From: Polyporus tsugae
Lineage: Eukaryota; Basidiomycota; Agaricomycetes; Polyporales; Polyporaceae
Length of the DNA stretch: 64,000 nucleotides
Reading direction: 5' to 3'
NCBI GenBank assembly: GCA_024305745.1
Contig: JAHRBS010000005.1
Coordinates: 1-64,000 of the forward strand
The notes beneath the pieces are model-generated. The model saw nothing but the letters and a program-made list of their open reading frames with translations. It was not told where the DNA came from and did no database searches. The position numbers were made by a program, and so were the translations under genes. Shown here in pieces: positions 11,001 to 20,733 of the stretch; position 1 is the stretch's first letter; each line of letters opens with the position of its first letter.

Positions 11001-14000
11001 TCGTGGTGGTGAACGAGAACCGATCGGTGTTGCCTAGTAGGTTGCAGACGTAGGAGAGGTAGTCAGGGAACACGGACTTCCCGTCGCCTTGCGCACGCAG
11101 CATCCCGATTTGCGCCAGCGGGTCGAGTGTTCGGGTGATCTGTGTCGGGCCATGTGAGTTGACATGTCTTACATCCAGCATAGACGTAGCTGTGCGAGGA
11201 CGCAGTCTGCCTGCTTTCTCGCAACATTCCACACGATCATTGCGAGGACGCAGCACGACTGCTACCTCGCAATATCTCGAACGATCATTGCGAGGTAGCA
11301 GGCAGACTGCATCCTCGCATACTTCCCATCCGTACCACCGTCACGGACGCGCAGGACATCCGATGTCTGCGAGAACGCAGTGCCTCTGCATTCTCGGACG
11401 GATCGAAGGACATTGTGCCCGGATCCGTGCAGCTGCGAGGTCGCAGTCCGACTGCTTTCTCGCAACAGTCTTGCAACCGCTCGAACGCTGCGAGGACGCA
11501 GACGGCCTGCAACCTCGCAACAATCTTGCAACCGCTCGAACGCTGCGAGGACGCAGACGGCCTGCAACCTCGCAACAATCTTGCAACCACTCGGACGCTG
11601 CGAGGACGCAGACGGCCTGCAACCTCGCACACTTCGCACCTCCAGCGCACTCCCGCCCTCGCCCAATACCTGATCCCGTTCGGCGAACTACTCACCACTT
11701 TAAACCCCATCTCCGCCCGGCTGATCACGTTGCTGAAATCTTCCAGGAACTTGTCGCACAGGAACGGGATGTTCAACCGACGCTCACCGAGCACTTGAAG
11801 CTGGTGGAACCACGCAAGCTTCTTCGCAGCCTGGCTCACCGCCAACCGGTTGTCGTCCGTCTCAGACATCGTCGCCAGCGCACGCTTCCACTCCACTCCC
11901 AACACGCTCGTCACCTTCTCCCGGTACTTCGTCATCGCCGTCGTCCACACGTCGCTCTCCCAGTCCCCGATCTTCGTGTTCGCCGTCGTCACCCGGAACT
12001 GTTCGTCGTACATCCCGTCCAGCTTCTCCAGAATCTCCTTGCTCCACACAACAGGCGACAGCTTGTGCAGCTGAACAAGCTTGTCTTCAGCGCAGTCGTA
12101 GTGCCGCTTCGCCCGACTAATACCCATCTTCTCCGCTTGCCGCTGCGCCGCAACCGTCTGTCGCTTCGCAACATTCGCCAACGACGCCGCCGCCCAGATC
12201 TCTTCCGTCACCACTATCTTCGGATTCACCTGCGTCAGCACCTGCTCGTAGTTTCGGAACACGTGCGCGTCCTCGTCCTCCGCGTCCGCCAGGTCCGGGA
12301 AGATGTCCGTCGTCCCCACAAGCCGAATGTCCCGCATGCACGCGTGAACCATCCACCGCCAAAGCTGCAAACACAACATATTCAGTACCCCCCCAGTTTC
12401 CCTCCCTCCCTCACCAAAATCATCCACGTTCACGTACCATCGCAGATCCAGACTTCTTCGACAAGTCCTTCTTCGAAGGTCGACCCAGCGCCGCACTCAG
12501 ACGCGCAAGTGGAACGCACCCTGACACCTTGAAGTACGCAAGCTGCCACAGATCCCGGATCAGCGCAAGGTTCTCCTGTTGCGTGAACAGGAAGTTCGTC
12601 GTCCCCTCCTTCAACTCCGACTCCTTGAACACCACATTCAGGATCCCCGTCCGAAACTGCGCCGTCCCCGGCACTGGAAGCGTATCCCCTCCGTGCTCCT
12701 CGATCCACCGCCCCATCTGCGCCTCCAGCTTCCAAAACATAATCTGCGCCCGCTCCTGCACGTCCTCCGCCTTCGCAGGCCGCGCTTCGTTCGACGCAAG
12801 CTGCGCAACAAGTGCAGGCTTCCGCTCCAGCTTCGCTGTATCACCCTCGTCAGCGCACACACTTCATTCCTCTCTCACACACACTTCACCACTCACTTGA
12901 GTCGTACAGCGTCGTCGTCCACAGCGCCATCTCTTCCTCCACCTTCGTCAGGTCCTCAATTTGCTCCTCAAGCCTCGTCCCCAACGTGTCCACCATTTCC
13001 CCCTGCATGTTCAGCTCCCCCTGCGCCCCCGCTGCCTGCTGCGCCTGGTACAACTCCAGTTGCTGCTGATACCCAGACTCCTTCTCGACGAACTCCTGGT
13101 GCAGCTCTTGCATCGCCTCCTGGCGATGGTTCCCGCTCAGGAAGTGGATCCGCCGCTCCGCCGCAGGACACGTCCACGAGATCTCCTTCAGGTCCTTCAT
13201 CGGCACAGGCGACAGCGAGACGCACGCCGGGTTGATGTGCGCCCCGTTCACCATCGCGATCATCGGGTGCTCCCAGTCCACCTTCCGCAACCTCAGGCTC
13301 TGCTTGATGCTCGCCAAGTGCGCCTTGTTGATCGCCCGCTCGTTCACCACCGTCCACTCCTGCTTCACCGTCGGGTCGGGGAACACGATCCTCACCCGCA
13401 CGAACCCGATGATCGCGGCGTCCAGCTCCACCTGGTCAGGAGTCGTGAGATTCACCTTGTCCAGATCCAGGTCCTCCACCTTCACCGTAACCTTCGGCGC
13501 CTTCGGAGCCTTCCCCTTCTGGAAACGCGCCCCACCGTCAGCATCCCCCTCGCCATAACCCTGTGAGCCACTCACCGCGCTCCTCCTCCCCTTCGCAGCT
13601 ACCGTCGTCGGCACGCGGTTCGACTGAACACGTCCCCTCATCAGCCCATCGCCGTCCACAAGCCCTGCCACAACACCCACCTTCGCAGCCGCACCCTTCG
13701 TCTCCGTCTTCCCGGCCGACGGACCTCCGGCCGACCCTTGCGCCGCCGCCCCGGCTCCCTGCTTTCACAAATCCAATCAGACGTTACGCGTCGCACCATC
13801 AGATTCTGGGTACCCACCTGCGCTTTCGCTTTCCTCTTCGCTTCCATTGTCTTCTTCAACGCCTCCATTTGGGCGTCCAGTTCGGACAGTCCCGCCGACT
13901 CGTCCTGTTCAATGTCCGCCGTCATTAGCTCATTGCAATTGTCATCATCGCCTCCATCATCGTCGACGTACCCCGTCGTCGCCCTGCGTCTGTTCCTGCC

Positions 14001-14076
14001 CATCCGTCGTCTCCGCGTTGTCCTCCCGTAGCTCCATATCCTTCCCTTTCCCTCGCCTCTTGCTTGCTCCAGACAT
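8002..14076 (-). CDS. Large ParB/sulfiredoxin-like domain protein (gene 2), multi-exon
   Basis: The start at 14076 gives MSGASKRRGKGKD. A short intron leads to a coiled-coil exon (LSELDAQMEALKKTMEAK). At roughly residues 180-300 (13.45-13.08 kb) the sequence has the layout of a ParB/Srx N-terminal domain: a segment like ASIKQSLRLRKVDWEHPM, then IHFLSGNHRQEAM, which contains GNHRQEA and fits the GxxRxxA nucleotide-binding signature of ParB. A Gln-rich coiled coil follows. The central helical region (12.86-9.95 kb) is unrecognised. The C-terminal 650 residues are acidic and Pro-rich, contain AMDVDLPGE, and end in a basic tail at the TAG at 8002. A 556 bp intron (11695-11140) holds eight family A palindromes. 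ParB identity rests on motif reading only; a sulfiredoxin-like or ParB-nuclease-like fold without DNA binding is the main alternative. Confidence 0.68.
11193..11629. repeat. Family A palindromes inside an intron of gene 2 (8 copies)
   Basis: Copies lie at 11193-11223, 11241-11271, 11289-11319, 11368-11398 (right arm decayed), 11434-11464, 11489-11519, 11544-11574 and 11599-11629. The last three form a 55 bp tandem repeat. The whole cluster lies inside the intron spanning 11140-11695. Confidence 0.9.
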
Positions 14077-14297
14077 GTCGACGTTGTATCGGTGTGTAAA
14101 GGCCGTCGATGTGCGAGAATAGATGGTGATGGAGGAGCGCAACATTGCGCTCCCGAAAATTTCCTTCGCTGATCACCTGGACCCCAGCCACTCCACCTGC
14201 CTGATTCGTCCTGCAGCGCGTGTCATAGCCCCCAAAGACCCTCGGCGCACTCGTTTTCTGTCGCGTACGTCGCCCGCTGTGTTCTGTTCCCGTACGT

Positions 14298-15171
14298 TGC
14301 GAGGATGCAGTCTCACTGCATTCTCGCACATATCATATACCTCACTTTCCCATCCAACTCCTGCGAGAACGCAGGACACCTGCTACCTCGCACCAATGCC
14401 ACTATCCACGTTCGTGAATGCTGCGAGATAGCAGTTGTCCTGCGTTCTCGCAATCATTCACAGTGTCTGCCTCTGCGATTGTTGCGAGAACGCAGTTCGC
14501 CTGCGACCTCGCACCATATGTCCGTTCTTTGCGAGAATGCAGTTCATCTGCATTCTCGCACTCATCCGTTTCACGCACTCATACAACAAATGCGAGGTTG
14601 CAGTCGCCCTGCGTTCTCGCAGTCGATCTCACCCATCCGTGCGAGAACGCAGTTCTCCTGCATCCTCGCAGTCGCCCATTTCAACTCATGTGTATACTGC
14701 GAGGTTGCAGTCGCCCTGCTTTCTCGCACCATCTCGACACTTCTCGTCGCTTGCAGGAACGCAGGCCACCTGCTACCCCGCAGTGAATCCTATATTATAT
14801 ATTTCCGTAGATGCTCCGTGATAGCAGGTGCCCTGCGTTCTCGCAGTCATTCACAATATCTACCTCCGTGAACATTGCGAGAACGCAGTTCACCTGCGAC
14901 CTCGCACCGTATGTCCGTTCCTTGCGAGAATGCAGTTCACCTGCAATCTCGCACTCTTCCGTTGGACACATTCCTGTAAACGCTGCGAGATTGCAGTCGC
15001 CCTGCTTTCTCGCAGTTGATCTCACGCATGGGTGCGAGAATGCAGTTGCCCTGCTACCTCGCACCTTATGTGCATTCCTTGCGAGAACGCAGTTCTCCTG
15101 CAATCTCGCAGTCACCCACTTGATGCACTCGTGTAAACGCTGCGAGGTTGCAGTCGCCCTGCATTCTCGCA
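14298..15171. repeat. Main family A palindrome array (16 copies)
   Basis: Sixteen 31 bp palindromes occur every 47-65 bp between genes 2 and 3, for example at 14298, 14362, 14422, 14483, 14530, 14591, 14640, 14698, 14876, 14923, 14984, 15033, 15080 and 15141. Copies near 14752 and 14815 have a decayed left arm. A higher-order repeat is visible, with 14483 onward resembling 14876 onward. TGCGAG and GCAG are nearly invariant, the three bases between them vary as R-W-H, and the 5 bp spacers differ. Confidence 0.93.
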
Positions 15172-15240
15172 GGTTTTCGGGATTCGTGTGGCCATAACCT
15201 AGGTCTAACCATAATCCCCCCCAACTTTGCACCCTTTAAA
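15172..15240. repeat. Boundary block next to the family A array, duplicated at 42.3 kb
   Basis: A 69 bp segment ends in CACCCTTTAAAT. It recurs with a few substitutions at about 42335-42404, again directly after a family A palindrome. After TTTAAAT the two loci have no similarity, so this marks the edge of a duplicated unit. Confidence 0.85.
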
Positions 15241-15384
15241 TTAAACAGGTTCTGGTTGAAATTGAGCGAACATCACCGGGTGTTTGATCCACAGGACTGA
15301 ACCGCCGCGTCCTCCTTGGTCGTGTTGTGCAAAGGCCTCTAATCCTAACATGACCAAACACACACTCCGGGACGCCTCTCGGGC

Positions 15385-15765
15385 ACCCGACCAGGTCGGG
15401 TGAGTGCGAGACAGAAACCCGGGCAGGGCATGCCTTTGTGGCACCCGACCTGGTCGGGTCAAGGCCGCCAGTGGTGTGAACCCGACCAGGTCGGGTGAGT
15501 GCGAGTCAGAGCCGCTGGCAGGGCATGCCTGTGTGGCACCCGACCTGGTCGGGTGAGTGCGAGACAGAGCCGCTGGTAGGGCGTGCTTGTGTGGCACCCG
15601 ACCTGGTCGGGTCAAGGCCGCCAGTGGTGTGAACCCGGCCTGGTCGGGTGAGTGCGAGACAGACCCGCTGGCATGGCATGCCTGTGTGGCACCCGACCTG
15701 GTCGGGTGAGTGCGAGTCAGAGCCGCTGGCAGGGCATGCCTGTGTGGCACCCGACCTGGTCGGGT
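15385..15765. repeat. Family B palindrome array, 153 bp higher-order repeat (8 copies)
   Basis: Copies of ACCCGAC-NNN-GTCGGGT start at 15385, 15443, 15480, 15538, 15596, 15633 (ACCCGGC variant), 15691 and 15749. The spacing pattern 58-37-58 gives a 153 bp repeating unit. The array lies between the 3' end of gene 3 and the family A array, and is the first appearance of family B moving inward from the telomere. Confidence 0.95.
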
Positions 15766-15971
15766 CAAGGCCGCCAGTGGTGTGGGCAGCCATATACACC
15801 AAGAACTCCACTAAATTGGCGGGGATGAGACATTTTACAAGCGTAGCAGTACCCAGGACAAAAAAAGCTAACAGATCCTAGCCAAGATTAGGAACTGTCT
15901 ATGAAGGCACATAGCAAGAAAATCATTCATTTTGTTCATCGTCGTCCAGTGCGAGCTCGAAAACTCCCGTG

Positions 15972-18900
15972 TCATACATCTTCGTTGTACGGCATGGGCT
16001 TGAACTCTCCAGTGTCGTCGTCGTCTTCGTCGTCGTATGGCATGGGCTTGAACTCTCCAGTGTCGTCGTCGTCTTCGTCGTCGTACGGCATGGGCTTGAA
16101 CTCTCCAGTGTCGTCATCGTCTTCGTCGTCGTACGGCATGGGCTTGAACTCTCCCGTGTCGTACGGCATGGGCTTGAACTCTCCAGTGTCATTGTTGGCA
16201 ATCGTGAGGGACTTGCGACGCTGAGAGGCGGATGAGAGTGAAGACTTTTGAGTCTGTCGAGGACGGACATTGCGTGCTGAGAAGATAGATGAATCAGAGA
16301 AATCGGACGGGGCTGAACGTTTCAATCCTTGGATAAAGTGCGCAAACGAAGACATCGCAGGGACTCGGCCGCGGGGGACCTCAGGGGAACTCAGGGCTGG
16401 GCTGGATTCCTCCTCTTCTCTGGCAAGAGGGGGCGGGCGAATATGGGACGGAACAACATGTCCAACGTCGTTAGGAGGCGGGCTGGATTCCTCTTCCTCC
16501 CTTCGGAGCGGAAGGGGCTGACTCGTGTCATCGCGCTCTTGGCGGATGGAGTCCAGAAGGCGGCTGCCATCCTGAAGGAAGCTGCGGTCGCCGTCCGGGT
16601 TAGACTGGCGAACCTGAACACGGTTATAGACCTCCGCGAAAGCCTCGTCCTCCTCCGCCATCGTCTGTGAGCCAGGCGGAGTGGGATTGATGAGAGAGAC
16701 GCAATTTGACCCTGAATAAAATCAAGGATTAACCACGACATTGACAGCGGGGCCTGTGGTATTGGCGGGAAATGCCTGCCAAAGACGTGTGGCTTCTCGG
16801 GGACGGGTTGGCCACATGCGATCGCTCTCGGCGTGGGGAAGCCATCGCAGCTGATTAAACTGCTCCCATAGAGCGGATCTGACCTGCTGGACAGCCCTAG
16901 GGCGAAGACGTGCGAGTTCGAGACTATAGGCGTTGAGATAGGTGCAGTTACGGAAGTTCTGTAAATTGGCGGAGAGCGCAGCTCCTGGGGGAGGAAAGAA
17001 CTTGTCAAAAAACAAGTCTCTCCATTGAGCGATATCCTGGCAGGTGCGAATGTATACCGCGTCGAAGGGGAGAGAGAAGGATTTGAACAAGTCGATGGTG
17101 ACGTCCTGACGTTCCTCTTGAGAGAGATGAATATAGGCAGGTTTGGTTCGAGTTTTATGGTTGGGGGAACACTGGATAAGATCAGAGGGAAATTGAGCCC
17201 AGAGCTTGGAGAAAGCGCGGTCAAGCGTCTCCTCAACATCATCGTCCTGGAACCTGTCCATGGGAACATCCTCGCCTGTCATAGCCAACAGTGGATGCGG
17301 TTGAATGCCATGAGCAGCGAGTTCGAAATCGTGGTGGCGGGGCTGAGACTGGAAGGCCGCGACAGGCACAGTGACTTTGCGGTTGGCCGTACGGGCCTTG
17401 TGGGATTTTGAGAGGGCAGACAACCCCAAAGCACCCGCTCCGAGGGCCTTGGAAACATCGGCCAAGTTCGAAAATGCATACAGGCGAGCCAGTAGGCCAC
17501 GGTCCATAAGACGAGCTCTGGGGAGTCTGAGATATTTGTGTTCCTCATCGCGCACGATCGCCGAGAGGAAATAGAGACCACGAGCAGTTGTGCAGGGTAC
17601 CATGGTCGGCTCCTCGATCAAATAGGCATCAACGTTGTCGGGATCCGCGGGATCCACTGTGGGATAAACCCACAGAGCGCATTGAGCGGCAAGAGCTGTC
17701 TCCGCTCGATCATCACTGGGGCGATAGATGAGAGCGTTGAACATGTAGAGGCACGAGGCACCCAGCATCATGCTAGGAATCCATGCCCGCGCTTCTGGTG
17801 GGGTTCGAGATAACTCCGAGAGAACGCGATAAATGGCGACCATACGAAAGAACTTGAATGTCCTAGAAGACTGGCTGTCAGTAGAGAAAGGTTTGGACAT
17901 GTTGAAACCCAGATTTACCACCAAGTTACTGAAGGAACCGCGATAATGCAATCTTCCATGGCGCGGCGCGGCATGCGAGCAAGAGTGACCTCCGCAAAAG
18001 CAATATTCACACGCGCTTCGAGACGGGCCGCACCATCTTGCGTGTCGCCCTGAGCACCTCCGCAAATAGACATGGTCTCACTGATCTGGTCAATGTCGTC
18101 CAAGAGCTGACCAATGTTCTTGGGCAACAGGTCTGTGCACCGTCTGCGGCGATAGATACCGTGGTTGAGCTGGTAAGTGGCAGCTTTGTCGGTGGTGTAG
18201 ACGTTGAGATACGTGACATAGTCACGGGAACCTAATTTTCCTGGCTCTAATCGAAAGCCAGCGAAGGATGTGAGATGGGCTGTGGGGTCAAGGATAAAAT
18301 GGGAGGAGCCCGTGAGGGAGCGGGCTTGATCCAGAGAGAGAGAGGGCAGAGTATGTTGAATGATGCGACTGTGTCCTTCGGTTGTCCATACGAGGCAATG
18401 ACCAGGTTCGTGGACCTCCAGAGCGACGTCGACAAACCAGTCTGTCGCCAGCTCCTCATCGGGAATGGAGGTAATAATCAGGGGATCCAAGACTCGCCTA
18501 AGGGCGGCACGACGGGCGCGGGCGTCGGAGGGATTGTGAATCGAAGTCCCCTTGACCCCCTTGGCCTCGATCTCGAAGAACGTGTCTTTGAATTTTGGAC
18601 CCAAATTCTGTAGACGCGTCAAGAATTCGTGTGCAAACTGCTGCACCAAGTCCGGAGGAATGTCTCGAGCGACAGGGGAGATGTGGCCGTTCTCACCGCG
18701 GCTAAGGCGTTCAGCAAGTCTGTAGTTGAGTGGCCAAGCAGAGGCCAGCTGAACAGAGCAAGCCTTGATCGCCGGCAAGACAACGCGGTCGTAAATCATG
18801 GGGAAGATGTCGAGGGGGATGGCAGGGGATTCATTCGGAGTGTAGAACCCAGGCAAGAAGACGCGGCCTTGGTGGCGCGTGTCAAACTTCAGGACCATGT

Positions 18901-19386
18901 AGTTCGGAATGCGGTGGAGAGGAACGCGCTTGTTAGCACGCTAGATTGGAGGATGTTAGTTCAACACACGTGCGCCGAACGAAAGGGACTAACCCCAACT
19001 GAGATCTTGCGCGTGATGTGTGTGTTCTTGGTGAGCGTCTCCTTGAAAAGGGGAATAACGTGCCACGAGATGGCCTTCGCGAACGGAAGTCGTTGGGTGA
19101 TCCCGATAACGGAATCAAAGTCACCGACGACCGTGGGGTCGGTGGGAGGCGCAAGGCCTGCACGTGCATTGATGAATGTGCGAACCCATGACAGGTCAGG
19201 GCTACGAGAACGCTGCGAGTCCTCGTGGGAAGGATCCCCAGCGTCTGCACCCAACAGTCCGGTGAGCATGAACTGTTGCAAGGCTCCAGGGTAGGGATCC
19301 TGGTCGACGATGAGAGCGGCCGCCTCAACGAAATGGAACAGAGAGGAAGTCACAGGAGGGAGGTACTCGTCGGGAAAGTCGGGCAT
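15972..19386 (-). CDS. Large subtelomeric protein of unknown function with acidic C-terminal repeats (gene 3)
   Basis: Four exons join in frame: 19386-18994, 18940-17930, 17870-16734 and 16664-15972, giving 1,077 residues. The start MPDFPDEYLPP has no competing upstream start in frame that I see. The first three quarters are globular and unrecognised. The C-terminal 230 residues are disordered and contain a REEEESSPP-type motif twice, then repeats of a 17-residue unit DTGEFKPMPYDDEDDDD (four copies plus one shortened). The 51 bp DNA unit lies at about 15980-16190 and could change copy number by slippage. The gene has the same strand, size class and domain-free body as gene 1, but I could not align the two by eye. 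It is flanked on both sides by family B palindrome clusters. Function unknown; nuclear location is a guess. Confidence 0.75.
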
Positions 19387-19537
19387 GGGGAATACAAAGC
19401 AATGTGTTGTCGGGGAGGGAATGTGTTGTTGGGGAGGGAATGTGTTGTCGGGGAGACCACCAACGACCTATATGGAGGTCCAACGAAGACATCCTCGGGA
19501 ACATGTTGGGGAGTGGCAGGGAGCAGAGGTGCAAAGA

Positions 19538-20219
19538 ACCCGACCTGGTCGGGTGCGTGCAGACGGACGTCGAGCGTAGATTAGTCACTGTTGAAGAAGC
19601 CCCCCTGGCTTCAAGCCTGGTCGGAGCAGCGCAACACAAAAGGAAAGCGAGTAACCTCGAATGCGACTAGCAAGCAACGGAGGTACAGAGAACCCGACCT
19701 GGTCGGGTGCGTGCAGACGGACGTCGAGCGTAGATTAGTCACTGTTGAAGAAGCCCACCCGGGCTTCAAGCTTCAAGCCTGTGAGTGGGTTAGCGTTTCA
19801 GACGCGTAGGATCACGACAAAAGGAAAGGAGTAACCCGACGTGGTCGGGTCTACCGGGGGGGCCGAGCAAACGTCAAGAACTGCGCTAGTAGTTTTGGCC
19901 CCTGGACTAGCTGTTCGAACCAAGATCGCGGCTAGCCGAGCGAGCGCGGGGGGCCCAAGGCGAAGGAGGCCCGCTGTGTATGACCCGACCTGGTCGGGTG
20001 AAAGGACAGTAGGGTAAGTGGTGGGACCCAGCCGCAAGACCCGACCAGGTCGGGTGTCGCGCACGTCGGCCTCGTGCGGTTGAAATCCCCCCTAAACAAA
20101 AAGTGGGCTGCGTGTACGAACCCGACCTGGTCGGGTGTCGCGCACGTCGGCCTCGTGCGGTTGAAATCCCCCCCCAAAAAAAAAAGTGGGCTGCGTGTAC
20201 GAACCCGACCTGGTCGGAT
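19538..20219. repeat. Family B palindromes in the spacer between genes 3 and 4 (7 copies)
   Basis: Copies start at 19538, 19692, 19834 (centre GTG), 19983, 20039, 20120 and 20203 (last bases altered). The first two belong to a 154 bp tandem duplication. The pair at 20120 and 20203 belongs to an 81-83 bp tandem repeat that includes a C/A-rich tract. The cluster lies just upstream of the start of gene 3. The remaining spacer to 20733 shows nothing I can identify. Confidence 0.93.
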
Positions 20220-20733
20220 TGTCATGAATCATCGGCCGCATGCCGTCGAGTAGAAGCCCGTAACTATCAATGAACATCCGATAGACAATTTATTGGTCGT
20301 TGTTAACTTATATCGAAAAGATTAGCCTTGGTGAGGACATAGCTGTCTCTTAGTCCACCCGGAGCACCGGCCGGCGATACATCGCAAAGAGGGAAATCCA
20401 ACTTAAGTTATTCTTTACAAAGTGATGCAAGTGTACAACACTACAGCTGAAGCAGTCCGTGGGGCAGGCGAAAGTGCGCGGGGAGGTGATGGGAGTGAAT
20501 AATGTCCGACGTACATGACAAACGGTACAAATATATGATACATGAGGTCTGAGCGATGCGGAATTGTTTCGACGAGTCCGTGTCTACCTACCAGTGCCTT
20601 GCCCAAGCTGACTAGCACGAAGAGGGAGGGTTGCACGGAGCTTCTGCAAGTGCGCCAGGCTGTCCTCCTTGGTCCGCGTGCCCTCGCCTGCTGCGCAGAT
20701 GACGATCAGCCAGAGCGCCAAAACACCGAACTA

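Noticed and set aside
11285..11680. Extension of the gene 2 coding exon through the family A cluster
   Set aside because: The frame is open but encodes only palindrome-derived peptides (GRLRPRS, ASSQRSS). A GTGAGT donor at 11695 and a CAG acceptor at 11140 rejoin sensible protein sequence.
14298..15171. Possible CRISPR-like array (31 bp repeats at regular spacing)
   Set aside because: The repeats are palindromic and vary internally, the intervening sequence is itself repeated, the host is a eukaryotic chromosome end, and no cas-like gene is present.
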